DNA of 64,000 nt, taken from positions 2,717,001 to 2,781,000 of the forward strand of contig BSDZ01000078.1 of NCBI GenBank assembly GCA_030268105.1. Direction: 5' to 3'. The stretch is from Volvox africanus. Taxonomy: Eukaryota > Chlorophyta > Chlorophyceae > Chlamydomonadales > Volvocaceae. Position numbers and translations under genes: made by a program. Positions 9,801 through 22,146 of the stretch are shown here, piece by piece (the stretch's first letter is position 1; each line of letters opens with the position of its first letter). The notes beneath the pieces were generated by a model. It ran no database searches. It saw nothing but the letters and a program-made list of their open reading frames with translations, and was not told the DNA's origin.

Positions 9801-12800
9801 TGCACAATTTCATGAATTCGTTATTCTGTTTTCCGTTGTTTCCATCCGTCCCGCAGGGTTTATCCCGTACTCCAGCTCCCGTGCTTCGCGCCATGTCTGA
9901 GTCTGCTTACCTGCGGCAGCTGCCCCGGGGCACCATTTTGTTCGAGGAGTGCACTCGCGCGGAGTCGCAGTTCCTGGTGCTGGCGGGCGCGGTGGAGGTA
10001 GGGAGAGGAGGAGGTCTGTGTGTATGTGTGCAGGTCGTCCATTCGTTGGGGCAATGAAAGGCAAAGTTTGGAGGCGCAGGAGGAGGAGGGGGAGGAGGAG
10101 GAAGAGGGGCGTTTGGTGTGGGAGAGGTAGGAAGGAAGCAGCTCTGGACCCAGGACGATATCCGCTATATCGGCAAGGAGGACCCCTGTCGTGTGTTGGA
10201 GTGATGGCGTGTGATGGTGATGTGTTAAAGGGAGGGTGTATTCTAATAGTAGTGCCGTACCGCATTTGCAGATTCGGCGGCGGCGGCGACGCCTGGGCGC
10301 GGCGTCACGGAAAGGTACGCCGGCGGCGGCGGCAGTGGTGGATAGCGGGTGCAAGACGGTTCGGGAAAAGATTGAGGACGAGCGCAGAGGTGAGTCCTGA
10401 GGAGTACATTTACGCCAATTACTTTTTTTGGGTTAACACAAAAAATACAAATACAGTATATATATATATATTTTTTATTTTATTTGGGTTATATATATTA
10501 ATATTTAATGTTTTATGGTTTTCATTTTATGTAATTATGTGTTTAAACAAAAACAATATCAACAATTCCGACCTTTCCACAGATGTAATGAGGTGTGATA
10601 ATTGCCCGACGAGTCCCCTCTGTGTGGCCACCTAGCTTTCGTCCGCCCCTCTCTTTTACGTGCTTAGCTTTTCGCTGCCGCCATCGAGGCAGCAAACACA
10701 CACTCGCCATCCAGCCCCTTGCTGAATGCGACCTGAGGTACTTTGTCGTCAACGGTTTTGTTGCCCTTGCCACTGCTCTGCTGGCGTTCGTACTGCTGCC
10801 GTACAGCGCGGGAAGCCCTCAAAGAGTCGCTCAGCCTGACGCGGGAAGGGCTAAAGGAGCCGCTGACGACGAAGACAACGACGGCGGTAACGACGACGAT
10901 GACGACGACGACGACGACGACGACGCCTCCGTCACCGCCCGCAGAGCCACTCACACCCGCGAGTGGCTCTCGAAAGTGGATGTCGGAGTTTATTTCACGG
11001 GTGAGATTACAACTGTCGTACGTCGTACGGTCGCACGGTCGTACACCGCTCTGCAAAACCATAAGATGGAAAACTCAAAATGCATCAATGCTGAAACGTC
11101 TTGGTGGATTTTTCATTCAGGATGCTAATGATGCGGTCGATCTTCGGATGAGGGCCTGTTTAGCCCGGGTCAGGCAGCTGGCGTAGGGTCGTTGTACGGC
11201 ACTTGATCAATCGCATGTGCGTCAATTGTACGGAGCTGCTGAGGACCTCCGGAATTTCGGTTGCTCTGTTGTTCGGTGGACTTCTTCTTCACGTAGAGCT
11301 GTGCGCGGAATGAACCGCAGCCCTGATGTCTGGCATGAGTCATGAGGGGGACCGAGGTCGATGGGCGAGTTGAAAAGTGCAAGTTTCATACCAATATGCA
11401 TCAGTAATTTTTGTAATGATGTATTTGTTATGTAAGTATAATGATATCATAAGTATAATGTCAGAAGCTGCTGAAATCATAACTTTAAACTCCAAACTTT
11501 TTTATGCTTCCGAGATATTATTATGCTTAATTAATATTTCTGCATGCATCTGGGCAGCTCTAATCCTCCCCTCGGACACGTCATCACCTTCCTTTGGACG
11601 GGGGAGGTATACGGTTACGTAACTGACAACGAGCACCTCCCAACGGTCAACAGGCACGTAAGGTCGCTCCCGGACCAGGCACCGATGACACGAGCACCAA
11701 CCAAAACCTCGACGTCGCCGTTACCGCAACTGCGGCGCCGCCGGCTGCTGGCGCCGCCACCGCCGCTGTCTTCCCCGCCAAAGGTAACCTCTCGCGGGCC
11801 GCCTTGGCTTGGCGCCGCGCCGTGCTGGGTGTCGTGCCCCACTCACAGCCAAAAACACCGGAAGCAAGTGGCGGCGGCGGCGGCGGCGGCGCGACAGATC
11901 ACACGGCGGGGGGTATAGGTGCGGCAATGGTGGACGGGACGCTGGATCCATTACTGGCCGAGTACGAGCGACTCAAGGCGGAGGAGGCCGGACATGTGAC
12001 CGGTGAGGAAACCGGAAGTTCCTGGATTCAAATCTGCATCTTGGATTTGGTTTCGGATTTGGTTTGTTTTGCGGCGGATGGATGTCGTTGGAAGGGCCTT
12101 TAAGACGGGGCAGAGGGTGTATGTGTTGGGAGAAAGCGTAAAAATCGCAGGGATAATTACGGTGTTTTGTATTAAATAACTATTTTGTTGTTTTATTCCA
12201 CGTGGATGTTTGTGCTGGCGGAGGGGTTATCCCGGGGGTACGGCGGCGTACGTACATGCAAACTTTACCGTCTCTTTGCAACGTCTTTTTACCTTTTTCC
12301 TGCCGTACAGACGTTGGCAACTTACTAGGCGGCGCGGGCTCCCGGGAGGCCTATATCCGGGGCATCCGGGAGGTTCGATCCCGCTACGGGTACGGGTACG
12401 ACATGGGCGACCAAGAGGAGGAGCATGAGCAGGCACAAGAGGATGTCAGGTGTGAGGTCGTGTCGCACATTACTCACAGCGCTCCCAGCAATTCTTCTGC
12501 AGCTTGCTACACTGCTTGTCTCCCGCTATGGGCTGTACCGCCACCTATCTCACGTGTCGCCTTTACCTTTCGCCTGGCCCCACTGGGAGGCCTCCTTCAC
12601 TTGGTCAGTTTTGGTCAGATTTGGTCAGTTTTGACCGTTCAACTGTAGAGTGTACAACGGCCTCCCCCTTCCTGGAGCCCTTGTCCCTTACTCCACATGA
12701 TGAGGAGTTCTTTTCTACGGCATACAGCCTTTGTCTTTTCTTTTACCCTGTCCCCTCTACCCCCTCTACCCCCTCTACCCCCTCTGTCCCCTCGGTCCCC

Positions 12801-15800
12801 TCTACCCTCCCTCTACTCCCTCTACCCCCTCTACCCCCTCTGTCCCCTCTGTCCCCTCTGTCCCCAATCTGCAAAATGACCCCCCCTTCCGCCGCCACAT
12901 GTGGTGCGTCCTACAGTGCCAGTGCCGCCAACTTACCTTGGCGCAGCGATAGTGCGGACCGGGTAGCCGTACAGGCCGACAGCGGCGGGAGCAGTGACGG
13001 GCCGCCAGTCGATCCGCTTGTACGACTGAGATTTTTAGACCGCAACTTCCAGATGTCTTCAAAGATCGTTAGGTAAGTGCACCGGGGAATAGCGTCCCCC
13101 TACCCAGCGGGGAGCAGCAGGGCTCCGCCCAGCAGGTTACTAGGTCGCATCTCGCACGGGTTGTAGGTGGTTAGTGGGTTCGTGGGTTCGTGGGTTCGTG
13201 GGTCGCTCGCCGGTGAGAAATAATGCCCCCACTCTGTAACGCTCACGTACACACGCGACGTGACCAGGACACCCAGTGAGCAAAACTAGTTTCAAATTGT
13301 CCAACGCGTGCTTTTCTTGACACATGTGATATTGGAGCGTAATGTTCCGTAAGAGCCTATCCTGGGATGTACGGCGCAGGTTCGGAGAGGCGGCGGAGGG
13401 TATGGCGCGTTTGCTGGAAGAAAGGTATGGCAGGGATAGGTACGGAGGGTATGCCGTACAGGAGGCCTAAAATACATCCTAACGGGAGAGGATGTTGTTT
13501 AGGTGGGGAGATGGTGAGGAAGGTATTGGAAGGGGAGGCAGGGCTCATTATTAGTACGGGTACGGGTACGGGTACGCAGTACGGTAATAATCGTACATTT
13601 TACAGTTGACGGAGAGGTGGGGGAGCTTTGATAGAGGTGGCGGAGGACTCACGAGACAGCCTCGTACTGTACCGAAGCAAATTCAACTAGCAAGTCAAAA
13701 ATCGTGACAGTAAGGCGTTGTAAGGTGTTTGAAGTTGCCGTACTCTTGCCGTACCTTGACATTGCAGAGGATGGGAGTCCCGTGCCACTGTCACCTTGGA
13801 GCCTTCTATACAGACACTGGATAGAGCTGACATCAGTATTCACGCCGCCAGCAGCGGTGCCGATGGTACGGCTTTGCCTCTGCCCTTGCCTCTGCCGGGT
13901 CCCGTCGATGAGCAGCTGTCGCAGCTGTACGGCGGCGCGATTGGTACTGTAGACCTCGGCCAGATCGCGGGGGAGCTGCCGGAAGGTGCCCTGTGCCGGG
14001 CAGCGGGTGTCAGTCGGGCAGCGGTGGCGGCAAGTCAACCGGCTCCGCTGCTACGGCGTGCTGATACGGCAATTGCGGGTACGCAGGGCCCTATAGTTAT
14101 GGAGGGCCCTATAACACAAATACGAAACGGGTTTAGTCGGGGCGGTTAGTCGCCGCTACCTTTACTTGGGAGACACTAGATCACAGCCGTGCGGTTGCGT
14201 TATGCAGTACCAAAACCAGTACCGGTTCTCTAAGTATCTGCGTTATAAGAAAAATTTGGTTTTGTCTCTCCGCCCCCTCGTCCGGACCTTTTCTTCTGCC
14301 CCCATGCACTTACTTGTTTCTCCCCCCACCTTCATCCCCACCCCCATATTAATATTTTCATAGCTTGATTTAATCTAATAAAGAATTGCCTCTTTTGAAA
14401 GTTTGATATGTACAGGTACTACAAATATTGCAAAAAGGGGTCCAATTCACGTTCCCTCCATAATTACAAGCCCGATAGGGTTGCCTGATTCCGCTCCGGA
14501 ATCATTTGACGCATAATTATTTTTAGAGCTTGATTATGCAACAAACTTCCTTACACCCGCCTCTATCCCCCCACGCATATACATATACACAAACACGCAC
14601 GCACGTGTCCCCCCTCTCGCCCCCTCAGGTCCTTCCGGCGCCTCCGTGTTGGTTGTGGTCCTTGAGGCTCTGCGGCGCGGCCACGAGGCCGCCCGGGACG
14701 GCCTGGTTTCGGAGCGACTGGCGGTGCTGACGGCCCTGGACCCGCTGCGAGGACTGAGTGACGAGCACCAGGCGCAGCTGGCGCTTGGATGTACGGTGAG
14801 GAGGAGGAGCGGGAGGCAGAGGAGGGGTATAGGTGGAGATGAGGGACTATGAATGGGCTATGAGGCAGAAGGGAGGTTGACAAGGGAATAGGCGGAGGGA
14901 GAAGGGGAGAAGGCAGACAGGGAAGGTATACTTTCATAGCATAACATGATTGCTCTAGATGACTCAGGCGTTAGTCAATTATGAATAACTTCGTTTCCAC
15001 TGCAGGTGACCTCACTGGATGCCAACGAGCTTATCGTACGGCAGGGTCAACCCGTGGACGCGTTGTATGTCGTACTGGTGGGTGGGTACGGTTTCTTAGA
15101 GGGGGGCGCAGGGTTGCATGTGTTGGGGTGTGTGTATGTGGAGCGGGGCCTTGGATGTTACACGATGCTTGCAAGGGGACTTGGCAAATCCTAAGAGCAG
15201 GTATGGCTGCATCGATAGTGACTGCTGCAACACACATTCTGCAGCTACTGCCGAGACCCGCCTGCACTCTCCTCCCTCCTGCCCTCTCAGGACGGCGAGG
15301 TACGGCTGTTGGATGAGCCCATGGAAGGACTCGCGGCGGCGCCGCCACCAGCCGCCGGAGCCCCCGGTCCCCCTGCCGCCTCCGTTGCTAACGCCGCCAC
15401 TGGCCGCAGCATCTCCCTGAACGGCGGCACGTTCGGCCGCAAAGCCGCTGCCCTGGCGGCACTCGACGCTGCAGCGGTGCCGTCGCCGATGACACCGCCG
15501 CCACTGCCGCCACCGCCGACGCCGACGCCGCCGAGCAGTAGCACTGGCGGGCACGGTTGTATCCGCGTGCGTCGGGCAATGGCGGCGCTGGCGGCGCTGA
15601 CGCTGCTTGGACCTGGTGGCTCTTTCGGTGAAAGCGTGTTGGGTTATCCAGAAGACGTGGCGGCCGCGGCGGCGGCGGAGGCACTAATCGCAGGGGAGGT
15701 ACGGCTCACATTTTTCTTCTTCTCGGATTCTTAACATATCTGTACGACAGACAGTTTTAGGGCCAAAAACCTCCTGGGGAGGGCGGGCTCCGAAACTTCT

Positions 15801-18800
15801 TTTAACTCCAAACCTACCAAGATTCTTATTCTACGACTTACCGACTTACCTTCTTTTTGAAAACCATTGTCTTTATTTTTTCTCTATTTGCAACGTCCAC
15901 TGTAGCCCATCAGTTGTTACGGCAAACTAATAAACTACCGTTACGGCATGGGTGTCGTGTAGCGGCCGTTACGACAAAGTGTTCCTTATTTCGAGTTTTG
16001 GATCCCTTTTCAGCTCTTTACGGCGAGAAATCGTTTTCGAATGTGTACCTGTCGTCTGTTAAAATGTAATTTGAAGAGAATGTCTGTTGCGTATCCGTAA
16101 TCCAGTGCAGTCTCAGTATCATCCTTCGTCGTCTGACCTCCCTGGTCCCACCCGCCTCCCACACGCACTGCAACCGGAAACTGACGGACGAAAGGCGGCG
16201 GTTTTGGCCGCCGGGACCTCTTCCGGTAACAGCAGCAGCACCGGTACCGGCAGTAACGTCAACAGCGACGGCGAAGATGACGGCGACGGCGACGCTGCCT
16301 ATGATGGCGGTGGTGGTAGTATCGGCCGCCGCGCCGCCGGGTTTGTGCTGGGTGCTAGCGCTGTAGGCGCCGGAAGCCATGTATGGTACGACACTGCCAA
16401 CGGTGATCATGGTCGTACGAGCATGAATGGTCGTACATCGTTAATCATCATGGCCGCTGGCAGTAGTAGTGTGTATCTCGCCAGTGCCGTAACTTCGCGG
16501 CCGAGCCGGTTACTTGTACTGCCACGGTACGTAAGGATTGGGCATATCCGTATCGTATAAACGTACAATGTACGGTGTTTATTACACGCCGTCCATTGCA
16601 TGTGCCACCCACTACCGTGGCCCGCCGTCAATCTTCTCTGTCCTTTCCGTGGCGACTGCGAATGTAACCCCAATTGCAACCATGTTCACCCAACATCAAC
16701 GAACTAACCGTAACCGGTAATTCCTAACCGCCCTTCAGGTCGCTTCTGATTAGGTACGGCTACCTCCATGCGTCTTTGCCGCCATTTGCAAACTTGCGGA
16801 GGGAAGCAATTAACGGGCGGAGGCAGCAGCTCCAGGCAGGGCTGCAGTACTTGCCGGGGGTAGCGCTGGGGCTGCTTCCGCTGCCGCCGCCGCCGCCGCC
16901 ACTGCCAGCGGCGGGGTCGACCCATGGGATGCCAACGCCGTCGAGCGCACGGCGGCCGGCTAACATCCCGCCACCTCAGCGGCTGATGACGCCGCCGTCG
17001 CGACCGTCGGAATTCCTGGACAGTGCCGTTTTCAGGGTACGTGGGAAAGATGTCGTACGTGTCTGTACGGGAATATATTTCTGATTGCTGTCAGGGCTGC
17101 TTCTTCTGTTTGGAATGACGTTGGTGCGATACTTCAACACAACACAACACAACACAAGTCGACAGAAGCCACCATCGAAGCCATAGTTTTATTTCCTCCT
17201 TATGCTCTCGTTAAGATTGCCAGATTGTGAAGTGTGAAGTGAATCATCAGGCTGGTTTGCAAAAAGGCAGTGGGTGCTCGGCCTTAGGACCCACCCGCCT
17301 TGTACTTCACTGCCATTCTTCCGTACATACGTTCTGTTTTACGTCAGGGCTTGAGTACTCCCCGTACGACAGCCGTATTTGGCGCCCTCAACGCTGCTGC
17401 CACCGCCGCGACCGCAAGCGCAACTGCCGCCGTCACTCCACGGGGCAGCGGCGGCGTCGGAGAACATGCCGATGCCGACGCTGTCGTCCCGGCCTCTGGA
17501 CCCATGGGATTAGGCAACGTGGGCATCATTGGCGGCAGCGGAGGCAGCATTGGCAATTCGCCGTTTCCGTCCCTGCCGCTTTCAGAACGGTTGAAGAGAT
17601 TTGGTACGACAAGAAGCGGTGGCGGCCCGTTTGGCGCGCACTGGCATGTAAGTTGACGGATGAACGCTTTTTCAGAATTCGATGAATTTTCATTTGTTGA
17701 CGACCACATTTGTCTGGACGTTAATTTCGGGAATTTCATCCGAGACCCAGCTTCTGCGCACCCAACTGGCCCATGGGACGCTTGTCATCCCTCTTCCTTG
17801 GCGACTGTGTCGAAGGTTATATTCAAAATAATCCCTAAAGATATCTTAACTAACTCAACCGCTTCAACCTTTAACATCCCAACGGACAACAGTTTACTGA
17901 CTCCCACGATGCTGGCGGCCTGGTAGAGGAACATGTCCGTCTCCTGTCTGGGGAACTGACAGTGCGGACATTGCGGCCGCTGGCGGAGGAGCAGCCGGCG
18001 GCGGCGGCGGAGCTGGACGCCGCCGCCGCTGACGGAACCTTCGGATTAGGCCTTCCATTTCTGTCCGCTGCTGGCGTCGGTGGGGGAGGCGACGCGCTCC
18101 AGGCGCCACCCAAGCCCTGCGCCATGCGCACGTCACTGACCGGCGTACGGCAGTACGGCGGTACAACGATACGACCGCAACTAGAGATGAGGAGTAGCTC
18201 CTCGGTGAGCCAGTACTGGTGTATTGAAATCCGAACGGGGACGGGGACGGGGAGGGGGAGGGGGAGGGGGGAAAGGCCATGATGGAAATGTGGAGGTCAT
18301 GTTGGCGCCTCATTCTCCACCCCTCCCAAAATGTGAACGATTATTTAATTTAGAGTGTTTTAATTCCCTCATTCCGTCTTCCCCTCATCCCCCTAGTGGC
18401 GCATTCGGCAGATATCGTGCACATAACCAGTAACCAGTAACCAGAACGCTCAAAATGTACTTTTCACTGTGCTGCCCATCGGCATTGCGCCATCCTCCTG
18501 CACCCCAACAGGGCCTGCCGCCTCTCCCCACATTAAGCATTGGCGGCGGCGTCAGCGGCGTCGGCAGAGACTTACTGAACAGCCCGACTGGCGGCGGCGG
18601 CGCCAATCCACCCCAGCCCCAGCGGTTCACTTCGCAGAGCCAGTTAATGCTTCGTTTAGATATATCGCCAGGAGAGGAGACAGTCGCGGCAGCGGCGACG
18701 GCGACGGCGGCGGCGGCGGGGACTGCTTCAGGGACGGGAGATGTGGAGTCGCCGCAGGCGCATGGCTCGTACGGTTATCCCCTGCCGTCGCCGCTGCAAT

Positions 18801-19741
18801 TAAGTCCGACGGCACTCAGTTGTAGTAGCGGCGGCGGCGGCGCCACTGCCGATTTGGCGTCACCTTCTGGTAGCAACGGTGGACCCCACACGCCGACAGC
18901 CTTTCCTTCCCTCGGCGGCGGCGGCGGCGGCAGCGGCAGTGGAGGCGCCAGCTGGAGTGGCGGCAATGGGGCCGAAAGCCCCCAGGCTTTCCTGGCCTCC
19001 ATTGCAGTCGGCCCCGGCGGCGGCGGCGGCGGCGGCGGCTCAGCTTTCACTGCGCCATTACGGGGCACGTTGCTACCCCTTGGTAGTGGTACCTGGTCTC
19101 CTATGGTCAAGCGCTACAGTGTCACCGGTACCGGCACACCGAGCTACACAAATAACGGGAATACGTCTGCTGGTCCCCAAATCGATTCCCAATGGCAACG
19201 TGTGCGGGAAAGTGCACCGGGGACACCTCTGTTAGCTCAGTCGCCCTACTTGCAACCTCAAAGTCAGCCGCAGCTGAACCTCCTTTCCCCGCCCGCATTC
19301 TCTGGGGCCCCTGGCAGGTCAGGGAGCAGTTTGGCAGGCACACTCCCGTACAACAACCGCCTTCAAGGTAGCGGCGGCGGCGGCAGCGGCGGCTCAAGGA
19401 CCACTTCGCAGCTGGACATTTTCTTGGCGCCGACTTCGCATGACGGCACTGCGCTGGCGGCGACGGCACCGCCGCTGCCGCGGGCCTCCTTTGGCGGTCC
19501 GACACGGACCACTTACAGCCGCCAAGCCTGGCGGGATGCTCCAGAGATGAGTTTGAGCTGGGACGGAGCGGCAGCAGTGCAACATGGTGGCGGCGCGGTT
19601 AGCAGCAGTGGTGGTGGCGGCAGCGGCGGCAGTAGCAGCATGCTTATCAAAGGCGTCAGCGCGCGAAGTGCCAAGGAGTTGGCCCTCGCGGCACTGGCGG
19701 CGAACCAGCCCCCTGATGCGCACTTCTTGCTTGTTCCATGA
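6851..19741 (+). CDS. CNBD gene A: large triple cyclic-nucleotide-binding-domain-like protein (about 1745 aa)
   Basis: Hand-built 23-exon model: 6851-6903, 7097-7154, 7545-7599, 7902-7962, 8271-8364, 8778-8975, 9352-9483, 9857-9997, 10272-10389, 10807-11000, 11654-12002, 12311-12449, 12917-13072, 13380-13424, 13837-14078, 14629-14795, 15006-15077, 15291-15698, 16111-16526, 16739-17036, 17348-17647, 17893-18204, 18512-19741. Lengths sum to a whole number of codons, and exons 1-20 match gene B in phase. Fold 1 (exons 2-7) has GEVVLQVGEL, YLLLSG and an LCEAAL...RR motif in place of FGE..L...R. Fold 2 starts in exon 8 (RGTILFEE, FLVLAGAVE), is broken by a long insertion and resumes in exon 15. 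Fold 3 (exons 16-20) has IVRQGQPVDALYVVL and GGSFGES. No signal peptide or membrane span was seen, so it is probably soluble. Ligand binding is not shown; only fold 1 keeps both the Glu and the Arg. Start choice: ATG 6851 or in-frame 6866. Confidence 0.72.
12744..12866 (+). repeat. CCCCTCTAC/CCCCTCTGT pyrimidine-rich tandem repeat
   Basis: About thirteen 9-nt units lie in intron 12 of CNBD gene A, ending some 50 bp before the acceptor at 12916. The strand is almost purely pyrimidine and could act as an oversized polypyrimidine tract. Confidence 0.85.
13555..13583 (+). repeat. GTACGG short tandem repeat
   Basis: A run of GTACGG units in intron 14 of CNBD gene A. Related clusters occur at 9731-9752 and as single copies through the gene. 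Confidence 0.7.
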
Positions 19742-19824
19742 GGCATAATGGGAACCTAACCGAACTAAATGTCCAGTGTTAGTTGCCAGTTAGCCATCCG
19801 AGTATTTGCCCCTGCCTCCTTGCT

Positions 19825-19915
19825 TCTGTCTGTCTGTGTGTCTGTGTGTCTGTGTGTCTGTGTGTCTGTGTGTCTGTCTGTCTGTGTGTCTGGTGTCTGT
19901 GTGTCTGTGTGAGTG
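19825..19915 (+). repeat. TCTG / TGTGTC microsatellite
   Basis: About 90 bp of alternating TCTG and TGTGTCTG units just after the stop codon of CNBD gene A, probably in its 3' UTR. Confidence 0.85.
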
Positions 19916-22116
19916 CATACGAGTGTGTTTGTTAGATAGCGTCTCATCTATTGATTGATGCTCGACTTGTTAATTGTCTATCTGTCTGTCCGAATGTCTG
20001 TCTACCCCACATATCATCCCCGTTCGGTCGTTCTGAGTCACTTGCGAAATGGAGAGCGGGCGGCGGCACGTCCCGCCGCACCACTCCCACCATCCCCTCC
20101 ATCTCCCTGCCATCCCCTCCATCCGCCTGCATCATTCCCGATCTTCTTATGCCGGCATGCTCTTCGTCCATCCGTACATACACACGTTTGTGAAGCAGGC
20201 ATGCATTCAAAGCATTGGATTGGGCACCCTCCAAGCCAGCAGGTCGTCTGTCCATCTTGCCAGCAGCGGGCGCGGCGCAGGCTGCTGCTGCTGCTACTGC
20301 TGCTTACGTATGCATGTGATTTTATGCCATCAAGCATATACGTGACTGTACAGACAAACAGACAGACAGATATGTCAATTGGCTCGTGCATACATGCACG
20401 TCGTCACGTGCGTTTGGTCCATCTATCTATCTGTCTCTTCGTCATTTGTAGCTAGATAGATAGGAAGCGCCTCTGCCTGCGCATGCATGTATATGCGCGT
20501 GCTCTTGTGCGTGGCGCTCTTTGCTACCTACTTTTTGGAGGTTCTATGTATGTGGCGAAACTTTGCATGAAGTCTTATATATAGAGAGAAAGTCGCACGA
20601 GGGCCGCATCGGTCTATCTCTACTGTTGCAGTCAATGCCGCCAACTGGGTCGTCGTGTGTTCGCGGACGTCCTGCGTCGTGTACTGCGTCTGCTGAATAG
20701 TAGTGTACGGTGGATTACATAGATAGCGTCATACATACACACGTAAATATCCTCTCATGGTGATTATATACATACATATGCATATTTAAGCGTCGTATAT
20801 CGATTAACTTACATACAAGCACCATACGAGCGATTCTGAGCTCGCACTTGTTGGTAGATTCCTTGAGTGGAAGGGGGACGGAGGCAGGGCGAGTCGGATG
20901 GATGGAGCTGCAACCGAGCTGCTAGCTAAGGGGCGTGGGCGGGGCAGCTATCTCAGGCTTCATTCTAGGAGAGATTACCGCCATGCTGGTGTTGGTGGCC
21001 GAGATGGTGTTGGTGTTGGTGGTGATGGTGGTGGTGATGGTGATGGTGATGGTGATGATGATGATAAATTACTGCCCAGCTTGTGTGCACGTGTGTATGG
21101 CTGGCTGGATTTGCTTGCGACAGATTTTTGACGAAGCTAGATGCATGGATTCATGACTATAGCTGCCCAATTATTGTTAACTGCTGACGACTCGCACGCG
21201 CATGATCTCCGGTCGTTATCTTCCAGCTAGCTCTGCGATGCGGGCCGGCCGTCAGCCGGGTGTCTCACACTATTGCTCACTCGGCCTCGCATACACACGC
21301 ACGCACGTACGCACGGTTAGGTACATGATTAGCTATTGCTGACGGCCACATAGATAGATAAAACGCATAAATACATGTGTCTATCTACATATCTACTATT
21401 TATCTATCTATCTGCTGGCGATGAGTGCGTGCGAGGATGTAACGAATCCAAAGTAAGACCCATTCATCCCTTGATTCTGTACGGATGCGTGCGTGTACGC
21501 ATGTATTTACTTATTCCACTGGCGGCGCCTCAGTATCCGGTTATTCGATGCAAATATATCGCATACCAAACGGTGTGAGACGTGTAATGAGTGAGAATGA
21601 GATGTACTTAGGGTATATATATCTGCACTGTGCAGCAATCTTGCACTGGTACCTCGGCGCCTGCCATTGAAATAACCCCGCTATCTCACAGGTCAGTCAT
21701 CTACTCTAAATATCTTGCAAATTGTTCGGGACAGGCACGGCCCTCTGCTGCTGAACTCGCTCGCTCGTCATTCGTTCAGGCCTTCGGTCCTCACTCAAGC
21801 CTTGCTCGCTCGCCCAACAGCAGAGCTTAAACACTGCAGCAACCATCCCTGGCATCGTGGGCCTCACGATAGGTCCTATAGGGGTTTAAGGATTTAGATT
21901 AATCAGCCTCTGCCTGGGGGGGATCAGCTGGGCAGAGCGAGCCTGCTAAAACGCATGGGTAAGCAGGGGTACGCACATCTGCGCGGTTGAGGGAACGGAA
22001 GTGAGAGAGCGATAAAAGCTCCAATAGAGAAGCAAGGCAGATTGTCGGAACCATACATGAAGCTTCCAAGCTTGAAGACTATACCTCGTTTGATTTGAAA
22101 GCCGAACGCAAATATA

Positions 22117-22146
22117 TGTCTCGGACTGTACATATAGTCCGAGACA
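22117..22146. other. perfect 11-bp inverted repeat (hairpin)
   Basis: TGTCTCGGACT at 22117-22127 is followed by an 8-nt loop and its exact complement at 22136-22146. Flanking AT bases extend the pairing imperfectly. No gene is attached. It could be a structured RNA end, a small mobile-element terminus or chance. Confidence 0.6.

Noticed and set aside
19825..20460. TCTG, CTG and TCTA repeats as a possible CRISPR array or satellite
   Set aside because: Units are 3-6 nt simple repeats without spacers. This is ordinary microsatellite sequence in a eukaryotic 3' region.
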